DNA from: Clostridiales bacterium | GTDB lineage: Bacteria > Bacillota > Clostridia > Oscillospirales > Oscillospiraceae | DNA length: 45,109 nucleotides | Assembly (NCBI GenBank): GCA_902362775.1 | Contig: CABIXV010000002.1 | Span: 485,916 to 531,024 of the forward strand | Direction of reading: 5' to 3' | In this document: in pieces, positions 25,303 through 32,571 of the stretch | Layout of the letters: the number at the start of each line of letters is the position of its first letter | How positions within the stretch are numbered: the stretch's first letter is position 1 | Notes under the pieces: generated by a model | The model's input: only the letters and a program-made list of their open reading frames with translations | Database searches by the model: none | Told to the model about the DNA's origin: nothing | Translations under genes and position numbers: made by a program

Positions 25303-25956
25303 TCAGCCCTCCTGGCGGGCCAGGGCCACAAGGGCACTGGCTCCGATGCGGTCGGCACCGGCCTCGATCATGGCCTGAGCCTGCTCAAAGGTGCGGATCC
25401 CGCCCGCCGCCTTGACGCCGATGTCAGGGCTGATATGTTCCTTAAACAGCTTCACATCCTCCACAGTGGCTCCACCAGTGGAAAATCCTGTGGACGTCTT
25501 AATAAAGTCGGCTCCGGACATGGACACCACCCGGCAGGCGGCTACCTTCTCCTCCTGGGTCAACTGGCAGGCTTCCACGATAACCTTCAGGATGCGGCCC
25601 TTGCAGGAGGCCTTTACCGCCTTGATTTCAGACAGCACGCCCTCCCAATCTCCTGATTTGGCCTGCCCCAGATTAATGACCATATCGATCTCGTCAGCGC
25701 CGTTGCGGATAGCGTCCTCTGTTTCAAAGACCTTTACCTCCGGGGTGGAATAGCCGTTTGGGAAGCCAATGACAGTGCAGATCTTCAGCCGGTTCCCCAC
25801 GTAGTCCGCCGCCTTCTTTACATAGCGGGGCGGGATACAGACAGAGGCGGTGGAATAGGCCAGCCCCTCGTCACAGACAGCCTTCACCTGTTCCCAAGTG
25901 GCAGTTGTGGTTAGGATGGTATGGTCCACCCGGTTCAAAATTTCCTGATGCTCCAT
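25303..25956 (-). CDS. deoC: Deoxyribose-phosphate aldolase
   Basis: 217 residues, the usual short bacterial form. Cleaves 2-deoxyribose-5-phosphate into glyceraldehyde-3-phosphate and acetaldehyde in deoxynucleoside catabolism. The class I Schiff-base Lys is residue 153 in DFIKTSTGF; the second active-site Lys region is AAGGIRTFEQA near residue 190, and the Asp pair lies in EIDMVINLG. Start ATG follows AAGGGAG. It has its own promoter; other deo genes (deoA, deoB, punA) are not adjacent. The acetaldehyde formed could feed the alcohol or aldehyde dehydrogenases of the cell. Confidence 0.96.
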   Translation of the reverse strand: MEHQEILNRVDHTILTTTATWEQVKAVCDEGLAYSTASVCIPPRYVKKAADYVGNRLKICTVIGFPNGYSTPEVKVFETEDAIRNGADEIDMVINLGQAKSGDWEGVLSEIKAVKASCKGRILKVIVEACQLTQEEKVAACRVVSMSGADFIKTSTGFSTGGATVEDVKLFKEHISPDIGVKAAGGIRTFEQAQAMIEAGADRIGASALVALARQEG

Positions 25957-26016
25957 CGGTTATGTTCTCCCTTACAAAAATCGGACTTGGTCCGGACAAA
26001 TATCTCGCCGTCCCAT

Positions 26017-26044
26017 TCTATACCAGTATACCCGATTTTGTCCA
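26017..26044 (-). promoter_or_regulatory. Promoter of deoC
   Basis: On the reverse strand TGGACA (26039-26044) and TATAGA (26017-26022, preceded by TGG) are 16 bases apart. Confidence 0.6.
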
Positions 26045-26093
26045 GCCTTAATTCGACCTTATCCGAGGATTCCCCGTTTCCAGTGTCAGCGGC

Positions 26094-27281
26094 TCACACA
26101 CCGAGGGCGGCCTTCAGCTCCTCTACCCGGTCCAGCTTCTCCCAGGGCAGATCCAAGTCGCTCCGGCCAAAGTGACCATAGGCGGCTATCTGCCGGTAGA
26201 TGGGCCTACGCAGGTCCAGGTCCCGAATGATGGCGGCGGGGCGCAGGTCGAAAACCCGCCCTACCGCCTCCTCCAGCCGGGCGTCAGAGAGGGTGCCGGT
26301 GCCAAAGGTGTCCACCCGGACGGAAACAGGACGGGCTACCCCGATGGCGTAGGCCAGCTGGATCTGGCAGCGGCGCGCCAGTCCGGCAGCCACCACGTTT
26401 TTGGCCACCCACCGGGCGGCATAGGCGGCGGAGCGGTCCACCTTGGTGGGGTCCTTGCCGGAGAAGGCGCCGCCGCCGTGGGGGGCGGAGCCGCCGTAAG
26501 TATCTACAATGATTTTCCTACCGGTGAGTCCGGAGTCCCCCTGAGGTCCTCCTACCACAAAGCGGCCGGTGGGATTGACATAGATCTTGGTGTTCTCATC
26601 CATAAGCTGGGCGGGGATAATGGGTTTGATGACCAGCTCGATCATATCCCGCCGGATCTGCTCCAGCTCGACCTCAGGGCCGTGCTGGGTGGACACCACC
26701 ACCGCGTCCACCCGGACGGGCCGGTTGTCATCGTCGTACTCCACGGTGACCTGGCTCTTGCCATCTGGACGCAGATAGCTCGCCTTCCCCTCCTTGCGAA
26801 CCTTTGTCAGCTGCATGGCCAGCTTCTGGGCCAGGGAAATGGGCAGCGGCATCAGCTCAGGCGTTTCATCACAGGCGTAGCCAAACATCATCCCCTGGTC
26901 GCCGGCGCCATTATCCAGCCCGTCGTCCATGGTGCCCTCCTTGGCCTCCAGCCCCTTGTTTACCCCCATAGCAATGTCCGGAGACTGCTCGTCAATGGAG
27001 GTAATGACGGCACAGGTGTCGCAGTCGAAGCCAAATTTGGCCCGGTCATAGCCGATGTCCTTGATTACTTGACGAGCGATCTTGGGGATATCCACATAGC
27101 AGTTGGTGGTAATCTCGCCCATCACATGGACCAGCCCCGTGGTCACGGTGGTTTCACAGGCCACCCGTGACATAGGGTCCCGCTCCAGCATGGCGTCCAG
27201 CACCGCGTCGGAGATTTGGTCACAGATCTTATCGGGGTGTCCTTCGGTTACAGATTCAGAGGTAAACAGTCGCTTTGCCAT
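26094..27281 (-). CDS. metK: S-adenosylmethionine synthetase
   Basis: 395 residues from the ATG at 27281; the open frame upstream runs through the riboswitch and is not coding. Forms SAM from methionine and ATP. Standard motifs: [16 protein letters not shown] (catalytic His), [12 protein letters not shown] (ATP binding), and [19 protein letters not shown] near the C-terminal third. The ribosome site AAAGGAAAG is acceptable. Transcription is under a SAM-I riboswitch with its own consensus promoter, so expression falls when SAM is plentiful. Nearby ahcY handles the S-adenosylhomocysteine made when SAM is used. Confidence 0.97.
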   Translation of the reverse strand: MAKRLFTSESVTEGHPDKICDQISDAVLDAMLERDPMSRVACETTVTTGLVHVMGEITTNCYVDIPKIARQVIKDIGYDRAKFGFDCDTCAVITSIDEQSPDIAMGVNKGLEAKEGTMDDGLDNGAGDQGMMFGYACDETPELMPLPISLAQKLAMQLTKVRKEGKASYLRPDGKSQVTVEYDDDNRPVRVDAVVVSTQHGPEVELEQIRRDMIELVIKPIIPAQLMDENTKIYVNPTGRFVVGGPQGDSGLTGRKIIVDTYGGSAPHGGGAFSGKDPTKVDRSAAYAARWVAKNVVAAGLARRCQIQLAYAIGVARPVSVRVDTFGTGTLSDARLEEAVGRVFDLRPAAIIRDLDLRRPIYRQIAAYGHFGRSDLDLPWEKLDRVEELKAALGV

Positions 27282-27332
27282 GATATTCTTTCCTTTCTTT
27301 CGTTCCCCTTGGAGTACAAGGGCCTGGGAGGA

Positions 27333-27476
27333 TGAAAAAACGCCCCGCGGCAGGCGGAGCGTTGCAGTTTGGCTTGCATCCTCATCTTGCGATACTCTAC
27401 CGCCGGATTTGGCACCTTGCCAGAGGCAGGTTGCCGTGGTTTCATAGGGCCGGTCCCTCAACCACTCTTGATAAGG
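27333..27476 (-). promoter_or_regulatory. SAM-I (S-box) riboswitch controlling metK
   Basis: On the reverse strand the aptamer (about 27476 down to 27381) opens with CTTATCAAGAGTGG and continues with GAGGGACCGGCCC, ATGAAACC and GGCAACC, the conserved S-box core. The P1 stem closes near GATGAG. The expression platform is a terminator with stem 27339-27348 / 27354-27363 and a run of six T. SAM binding is known to favour the terminator in this class, switching metK off. Confidence 0.95.
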
Positions 27477-27496
27477 CTATTTAGTTTTACTGATTG

Positions 27497-27524
27497 ATTA
27501 TATCAACTTTTCTCCCGTTGTCAA
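27497..27524 (-). promoter_or_regulatory. Consensus promoter of the metK riboswitch transcript
   Basis: On the reverse strand perfect TTGACA (27519-27524) and perfect TATAAT (27497-27502) are 16 bases apart, 20 bases upstream of the S-box. Confidence 0.88.
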
Positions 27525-27567
27525 CTGGTTTCCGCAAATTTCTCCACAGGCCTGGTCCCTTGACCTA

Positions 27568-28473
27568 TCAGCCCTCCAAGGAGTGGCGGCGGGTCAGCAC
27601 TGGGTTGACCCCCAGCTTTTTGCCGTTCTCATACAGGTAGAAGCCGGCCCCGCTCTTGCGGCCCAGATAGCCGGCGGTGACCATCTTACGAAGCAGCAGG
27701 GAGGGGTGATACTTGGCGCCGATTTCCTTGTCCATCACGTTCATCACGTTGAGCAGGATGTCCAATCCAATCATGTCCGCCAGCTCCAGGGGACCCATTG
27801 GGTGGTTACAGCCCAGCTTCATGCCGTTGTCCACGTCCTCCACCGAGCCGATAAAAGAGCCCACAATGACACAGGCCTCGTTGAGCATGGGCAGCAGGGC
27901 CCGGTTGACGATAAAGCCGGGCTTGTCATCGGCCAGAATCAGGGTCTTGCCCATTTTCTCGCCCACCTCCTTGATGTCCTCCAGCACATCCTGGGCGGTG
28001 AGCAGGCCGAAGATGACCTCGCACAGCTTCATCTTGGGCACTGGGGAGAAGAAGTGCATCCCCACCACCCGGGAGGGACGCTTGGTGGCGGCGGCCAGGG
28101 CGGTCAGAGAGATGGAGGAGGTGTTAGAGGCAAAGATGGTGTGGTCGGGGCATATCTCCTCCAGCTGGCGAAAGACCGCCTGCTTGGCCTCCAGGTTCTC
28201 AAAGATGGCCTCCACCACTAGGTCGGCCTCCCGCGCGGCGGACAGACGGGTATCGATCTTCAGCCGACCCATGCAGTCCTGAAACTCCTCCTCACTCATG
28301 GTTCCCTTTTCCACCATGTGCTTCAGCCGGCTCTCAATGCCCATCTGGGCCCGCTCCAGCGTCTCCTGCCGCTGGTCATTGAGGATGACATGATAACCGC
28401 TGGTCATAGCAGTCTGGGCGATGCCGCTGCCCATCAGGCCAGCCCCCACCACAAAAATATTCTGGATTGCCAT
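27568..28473 (-). CDS. hbd: 3-hydroxybutyryl-CoA dehydrogenase
   Basis: 301 residues (usual ~282, with a short extra C-terminal tail). Reduces acetoacetyl-CoA to 3-hydroxybutyryl-CoA with NAD(P)H, the second step of the acetyl-CoA to butyrate pathway. The Rossmann motif GAGLMGSGIA (residues 10-19) is followed by VVEAIFENLEAK, the SNTSS block (116-120), His140 in GMHFFSPVP and the HPMGPLELADMIGLD dimer region. The strong ribosome site AAAGGAG is 6 bases upstream. Unlike the classic thl-hbd-crt-bcd-etf cluster, it stands alone here between metK and greA, so the other pathway genes must be elsewhere. Confidence 0.95.
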   Translation of the reverse strand: MAIQNIFVVGAGLMGSGIAQTAMTSGYHVILNDQRQETLERAQMGIESRLKHMVEKGTMSEEEFQDCMGRLKIDTRLSAAREADLVVEAIFENLEAKQAVFRQLEEICPDHTIFASNTSSISLTALAAATKRPSRVVGMHFFSPVPKMKLCEVIFGLLTAQDVLEDIKEVGEKMGKTLILADDKPGFIVNRALLPMLNEACVIVGSFIGSVEDVDNGMKLGCNHPMGPLELADMIGLDILLNVMNVMDKEIGAKYHPSLLLRKMVTAGYLGRKSGAGFYLYENGKKLGVNPVLTRRHSLEG

Positions 28474-28559
28474 ATAAAAACTCCTTTTTCATCCGTATTT
28501 CAGTTCCGGACTACTCCCGCCCTTCCAATTACGGGAGGTCCAGGTTCTTGCGGGCCCTA

Positions 28560-28593
28560 TCTTAGCATAGCAACTGTCGCAAGTCTTAGCATA
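28560..28593. repeat. 10-bp direct repeat upstream of hbd
   Basis: TCTTAGCATA occurs at 28560-28569 and again at 28584-28593, a 24-base period, about 90 bases upstream of hbd. It could be a regulator binding pair or chance. No clear sigma-A promoter for hbd is visible in this stretch. Confidence 0.45.
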
Positions 28594-28621
28594 AATGGCC
28601 ATAAAATATGCAAATATTGTC

Positions 28622-28661
28622 CTAAAAATATTGATTGGGATGGCTGACAGCCATCCCAATC
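28622..28661 (-). terminator. Terminator of greA
   Basis: A perfect inverted repeat at 28633-28661 (14-base arms) is followed on the reverse strand by AATATTTTTAGG, just beyond the greA stop. Confidence 0.75.
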
Positions 28662-28686
28662 GTTTTTCCGATTTTTTCGCTCTTTT

Positions 28687-29190
28687 TTAATAGCGGTTCA
28701 ACTGTGCCGAACCGTCGTCCGTCCCCTTCTGTATGGCCCTGACCACGGCGTAGTATCCGTAGTCTTGATTGACCTGGACGTAAAACCGCTCCCCCACTTT
28801 TTTGCCCAGCAGAGCCGCCCCCATGGGAGATTCCTTACTGATAAGCCCGTTGAGCACGTCCTGGCGGACCGTAGTCACCACCTGCCAGCTCTCTTCCTCC
28901 CCGTCCTCCTCCAGATAGATGGTCACCTTGTCGTACAGCCCCACCGTGTCTGGAGCGGAACGGTCCTCGATAACACGCGCCGTCTTAATCATATTTTCCA
29001 GATATCGGATGCGGCTCTCATTTTTGTTTTTCTCCCGCTTGGCCGCCTTATACTCGAAGTTCTCGCTCAAATCGCCGAAGGAGCGGGCCACCTTTACTTC
29101 CTCCAGAAGCTGTGGCCGGAGCGTGACACGGCGGTAGTCCAGTTCCTCCCGCATTTTTTGGATATCCATTTTGGTCAATTCATTATGCAT
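28687..29190 (-). CDS. greA: Transcription elongation factor GreA
   Basis: 167 residues. Rescues backtracked RNA polymerase by inserting its N-terminal coiled coil into the secondary channel and stimulating transcript cleavage. The coiled-coil tip with the essential acidic residues is seen in GDLSENFEYKAAKRE (around residues 39-53), and the C-terminal FKBP-like domain in GLYDKVTIYLEEDGEE through LISKESPMGAALLGKKVG. Start has AAGGGA upstream. It is the last gene of a probable ahcY - small membrane protein - greA operon and ends at an intrinsic terminator. Confidence 0.93.
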   Translation of the reverse strand: MHNELTKMDIQKMREELDYRRVTLRPQLLEEVKVARSFGDLSENFEYKAAKREKNKNESRIRYLENMIKTARVIEDRSAPDTVGLYDKVTIYLEEDGEEESWQVVTTVRQDVLNGLISKESPMGAALLGKKVGERFYVQVNQDYGYYAVVRAIQKGTDDGSAQLNRY

Positions 29191-29237
29191 GACAGGTCCC
29201 TTCTTTTCTTCCCGATTCGGGTACTCTGTGACAGCCC

Positions 29238-29399
29238 CTATTTATTTTTATTGAAAAAGCCATACAGCGTCAGGAGCACAGCGGGGATGGGCAATAGAAC
29301 GCCCAGCACCGCGAACAGGGCCGCCTGATCCACAACTCCAAACAGATAACACCATACGCCAAGGAGCAGAAGAAAGATCCCCATTAACATCTGCTTCAC
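29238..29399 (-). CDS. Small two-helix membrane protein, 53 aa
   Basis: Reverse GTG at 29397-29399 with an AGGGGGG site about 7 bases upstream; stop TAG at 29238-29240. The sequence has two hydrophobic helices (MGIFLLLLGVWCYLFGVV and AALFAVLGVLLPIPAVLLTL) separated by DQ and ends in a basic NKNK tail. It fits neatly between ahcY (31 bases away) and greA (47 bases away), same strand, with no other frame covering the space. It resembles short uncharacterised Firmicutes membrane proteins, but no family is recognised. Confidence 0.7.
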   Translation of the reverse strand: MKQMLMGIFLLLLGVWCYLFGVVDQAALFAVLGVLLPIPAVLLTLYGFFNKNK

Positions 29400-29430
29400 C
29401 TATAGCCCCCCTGTTCCATGTCCTGCCGTT

Positions 29431-30675
29431 TCAGGCCTCCCAGCCCGCCAGATAATCCCTCTGCTCCTGGGTCAGCTCGTCGATGGCCAGCCCCATGGCA
29501 GCCAGCTTTACCCGGCCGATCTGGTCGTCGATCTCATCCGGGACATTGTACACCTTCTTTTCCAGCTCTCCCCTGTGCTTCGCCAGCCACTCCAGGGACA
29601 GGGCTTGGACGGCAAAGGACATATCCATGATCTCCGCCGGATGGCCGTTCCCGGCGGCCAGGTTGACCAGCCGCCCCTCGGCCAGCACATTCAGCGTGCG
29701 GCCGTCGGGCAGGCGGTAGCCCCGGATGTTGGCCCGGCGGTCAAACCGCTCCGCCGCCATCTCCCCCAGGGCCGCCACATCCACCTCACAGTCAAAGTGA
29801 CCGGAGTTACACAACAGGGCGTTGTCCTTCATGACCTGGAAATGGCGCTTCACGATGATGTCCTTGCAGCCGGTGGCGGTAATAAACAGGTCACCCAGCC
29901 GGGCTGCCTGATCCATTGGCATCACCCGGAAGTTTTCCATGGTGGCCTCCAGCGCCTTGAAGGGGTCCACTTCACAAACGATGACGTTGGCCCCCATGCC
30001 CTTGGCCCGCATAGCGATGCCTTTGCCGCACCAGCCGTAGCCCGCCACCACTACCGTTTTGCCCGCCACCATCAGGTTGGTGGTGTGCATGATGGCGTCC
30101 ATGGTGGACTGGCCGGTGCCGTATTTGTTGTCGTAGTAGTGCTTGGCCTTGGCATCGTTCACCGCCATCATGGGGCAGGGCAGAATGCCGGCCCGCTGGC
30201 GGGCGTACAGTCGGTGGATGCCAGTGGTGGTCTCCTCACAACCGCCGATCAGCCGCTCCCCATACTGGTTGCACCTGTCCCCCAGCAGACTGATGAGGTC
30301 GCCACCGTCGTCCACGATCAGGTGGGGGCGGCACTTCAGGGTTTCCACCAACAGATTCTCATACCCTGCCATGTCCACCCCATAGACTCCATAGGTGTCC
30401 ACGCCCAGGTCCGCCATGGCGGCGGCTACATCGTCCTGGGTGGACAGGGGGTTACAGCCGGTGAGATGGACGTCGGCCCCCCCCTCCCGAAGGACCAGGC
30501 CCAGGTTGGCGGTCTTGGCCTCCAGATGGACAGAAACAGCGATGGTCAGCCCGGCAAAGGGCTTTTCCCGGCGGAACCGCTCCTCGATGCCGGACAGGGC
30601 AGGCATGAAATCCCGCACCCAGCGGATCTTCTGATGGCCAGATGGGGCCAGGGACATATCTTTCACGATGCTCAT
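29431..30675 (-). CDS. ahcY: Adenosylhomocysteinase
   Basis: 414 residues, the short bacterial/archaeal form. Splits S-adenosylhomocysteine into adenosine and homocysteine with tightly bound NAD, removing the product inhibitor of methyltransferases. Landmarks are CNPLSTQDDVAAA, IHRLYARQRAG, NDAKAKHYYDNKYGTGQS (active site Lys/Asp region), the NAD motif VVAGYGWCGKGIAMRAKG, and CNSGHFDCEVD. The start has TGGAGG upstream. A weak reverse promoter (TTTGCC, 16 bases, TAGAAT at 30708-30713) precedes it; no S-box is present. Together with metK 2 kb away it forms the SAM cycle. Confidence 0.95.
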   Translation of the reverse strand: MSIVKDMSLAPSGHQKIRWVRDFMPALSGIEERFRREKPFAGLTIAVSVHLEAKTANLGLVLREGGADVHLTGCNPLSTQDDVAAAMADLGVDTYGVYGVDMAGYENLLVETLKCRPHLIVDDGGDLISLLGDRCNQYGERLIGGCEETTTGIHRLYARQRAGILPCPMMAVNDAKAKHYYDNKYGTGQSTMDAIMHTTNLMVAGKTVVVAGYGWCGKGIAMRAKGMGANVIVCEVDPFKALEATMENFRVMPMDQAARLGDLFITATGCKDIIVKRHFQVMKDNALLCNSGHFDCEVDVAALGEMAAERFDRRANIRGYRLPDGRTLNVLAEGRLVNLAAGNGHPAEIMDMSFAVQALSLEWLAKHRGELEKKVYNVPDEIDDQIGRVKLAAMGLAIDELTQEQRDYLAGWEA

Positions 30676-30776
30676 GGCATTTCCTCCATATCCTTGTTCT
30701 CCGGCCTATTCTATCACACTTTTATTCCCGGCAAAAGGAGATTTTTCTTTTCCGCTATTTGTTTACACTTTGGACG

Positions 30777-30805
30777 TAGACATTTCTTCTAAAAACGGTT
30801 ACAAT
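30777..30805 (+). promoter_or_regulatory. Promoter of the rhomboid-like gene
   Basis: TAGACA (30777-30782) and TACAAT (30800-30805) are 17 bases apart, 39 bases before the start. Confidence 0.65.
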
Positions 30806-30843
30806 GTCTTTTATCTGACATCCAACAGGAGGAGGGCTTCTTC

Positions 30844-31740
30844 ATGAGAGCCATATCCCGCGGCTTGAGCCGATTCTGCTACAACCATCCCAATCTGGGC
30901 ATTCCCGATCTAATCAAGTACATCGCTTTGGGCAATGTGTTTGTCTATATCGCAGATATGCTGACCAACGGATGGGTCTCCATGTTCATCCGGTTTTACC
31001 CCGAGCTCATCCTTCAGGGCCAGGTGTGGCGCCTCGTTACCTTTATTTTCTCCCCCCTGAGCGTGGGCGGAGGGTTCTGGGGCCCCTTCTTCTTTGCCGT
31101 TACCACCTATTTTTACTACTGGATCGGCTCCTCTCTGGAGCGTCAATGGGGCTCCACCCGATTCACAGTCTTTTATGGCCTGGGCGTGCTGCTGAACATT
31201 GTAGTAGGCATCGTCACCTATCTGCTGATGCCCATAACTTCCAACCTGAGCGGCTATTATTTTGAAACCGCCACGATGTATTATGTGAATCTCTCCATGT
31301 TCTTTTCCTTTGCCACTCTGTACCCGGATATGCAGGTGCTGCTCTATGGCATCATTCCGCTGAAGGTCAAGTGGCTGGCCTGGCTGGACGCCATATTCTT
31401 TACCTACGACATCTTTGGCTACCTGACTGGCCACACACCCCTGCGGGCCCTTCTTCCCGTTATTGCCATCCTGAACTACCTCATTTTCTTCTGGGAGGAC
31501 CTGATGTCTGTTCTGGGCCGGGGCAGCGAGCGAATCCGCTACAGGACTTCCCCCCAGACCATCAACTTCAAGAAGGCCCAAAAGGATGTAAAAGAGCGGA
31601 AGGGATATCTCCACAAATGTGCCGTCTGCGGTCTGACCGACGCGGACGATCCCAATATGGAGTTCCGCTACTGCTCCAAGTGCAATGGCTACTACTGCTA
31701 CTGCATGAAGCACATCAATGACCACACTCATGTGCAGTGA
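30844..31740 (+). CDS. Rhomboid-fold membrane protein lacking the catalytic dyad, with C-terminal metal-binding tail
   Basis: 298 residues, ~6 membrane helices. GQVWRLVTFIFSPLS and SLERQWGSTRFTVFYGLGVLLN match the rhomboid L1 loop and helix-2 signatures. The expected catalytic GxSG in helix 4 and His in helix 6 are not seen; the corresponding region reads VNLSMFFSFATLYPD. This makes it a pseudoprotease (derlin/iRhom-like) rather than a protease. The cytoplasmic tail (residues 258-298) has Cys259, Cys262, Cys277, Cys280, Cys285, Cys287, His290, His294 and His296, a probable zinc-binding module. The ribosome site is AGGAGGAGG. It is monocistronic with its own promoter and terminator. Function unknown; a client-binding or quality-control role is inference. 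Confidence 0.85.
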   Translation: MRAISRGLSRFCYNHPNLGIPDLIKYIALGNVFVYIADMLTNGWVSMFIRFYPELILQGQVWRLVTFIFSPLSVGGGFWGPFFFAVTTYFYYWIGSSLERQWGSTRFTVFYGLGVLLNIVVGIVTYLLMPITSNLSGYYFETATMYYVNLSMFFSFATLYPDMQVLLYGIIPLKVKWLAWLDAIFFTYDIFGYLTGHTPLRALLPVIAILNYLIFFWEDLMSVLGRGSERIRYRTSPQTINFKKAQKDVKERKGYLHKCAVCGLTDADDPNMEFRYCSKCNGYYCYCMKHINDHTHVQ

Positions 31741-31760
31741 TGGCAGCCATTTCTGTCCAA

Positions 31761-31803
31761 AAATCAAGAGGGGCGCCCTACGGGGTGCCCCTCTTGATTT
31801 TAT
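31761..31803. terminator. Bidirectional terminator between rhomboid-like and CpcT-like genes
   Basis: An 18-bp stem with one wobble (31761-31778 with 31783-31800) and a 4-base loop, A-run left and T-run right; it touches the stop of the convergent gene. Confidence 0.88.
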
Positions 31804-32366
31804 TCAGTTCGCTGCTCTATCCTGCGGTACAAGATAGGCACGTCAAAGCCAAATGTCCGCTTTCCGTTAACTTCCATCGTCTCAGATACCGCTAAACACT
31901 CCGGAGAAAAGCGTTCAAACAAAGTAAATTTAAGCACAGGAGTGAACATACTGACACTGCCGCCCTCCCAAATGTCACCCTTTTTCTCATAGAGGGCCGG
32001 ACTAAATTTGTCTGAACACTTCAAGCTGCTGTACTCTATCTCATCCATCTCCTGATAGGTGAAGTGCTCCTTTTCGCAGCCCTCTGGCAGTTCATAAGAA
32101 GTCAGCTTGACCCTATCGCCCTCCTCTGTGAATAGGAACAGGTGAGGGGAGGCATGGGTCTTTCCTTCTACCGTGTAGTAACTCTCCTCCACTAAGAAAA
32201 CGCCCTCAAAGTTTTCCGGAAGGTTCCTAATCTTGCTGTTGCATACGGTATTGATATGCTGGGCAAAAGGAAATTGGAGGTCCCCCTTACGCCGCATTTC
32301 CTCGAACTGCTGGGCGTTATCAAAACTTCCAGATAAAAGGGTCAAAAATTCATCCAACTGGTCCAT
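31800..32366 (-). CDS. Conserved hypothetical protein, CpcT/CpeT-like fold (tentative)
   Basis: 188 residues, no signal or membrane segment. The opening LDEFLTLLSGSFDNAQQFEE and the following FEGVFLVEESYYTV resemble the CpcT/CpeT (DUF1001) fold, whose cyanobacterial members attach bilins to phycobiliproteins. No phycobiliprotein can be expected here, so a different ligand is likely if the family is right. Further conserved-looking blocks are ASPHLFLFTEE, WEGGSVSMFTPVLKFTLFERF and MEVNGKRTFGFD. The ribosome site AAAGGAG is clear. The gene is monocistronic. Function unknown. Confidence 0.6.
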   Translation of the reverse strand: MDQLDEFLTLLSGSFDNAQQFEEMRRKGDLQFPFAQHINTVCNSKIRNLPENFEGVFLVEESYYTVEGKTHASPHLFLFTEEGDRVKLTSYELPEGCEKEHFTYQEMDEIEYSSLKCSDKFSPALYEKKGDIWEGGSVSMFTPVLKFTLFERFSPECLAVSETMEVNGKRTFGFDVPILYRRIEQRTE

Positions 32367-32420
32367 ATAAGCTCTCCTTTTGAAAATATCAGAATCCAGC
32401 TCCTGTCTGGTATCTGGATT

Positions 32421-32465
32421 GGCCCCTCCACACAGAAGAAGTCCTGTGGGGGGCCTTTTCTTTTC
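32421..32465 (+). terminator. Terminator-like hairpin with T-run, orphan
   Basis: GGCCCCTCCACA pairs with TGTGGGGGGCC (one bulged base) and TTTTCTTTT follows on the forward strand. No forward gene ends here, so it may stop antisense transcription or be a remnant. Confidence 0.35.
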
Positions 32466-32571
32466 TGTCCTTGGGCGAAATATATCCGCCCTGCGGAAAT
32501 TCTCCGCTTCGCTCCAAATTTACGGCCTATCGGCCGCCCCATCCCCGATGGGGCCCCGGCGAGGGGGCGGC

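Noticed and set aside
26172..27170. A 332-residue forward frame opposite metK
   Set aside because: Antisense shadow of metK; composition-driven, no RBS and no recognisable domain.
28474..28686. Possible Rex-type operator before hbd
   Set aside because: I looked for TTGTTAA-type symmetric half sites and found none; only the unrelated direct repeat is present.
29575..30792. A 405-residue forward frame opposite ahcY
   Set aside because: Antisense shadow; the ahcY frame on the other strand has full family motifs.
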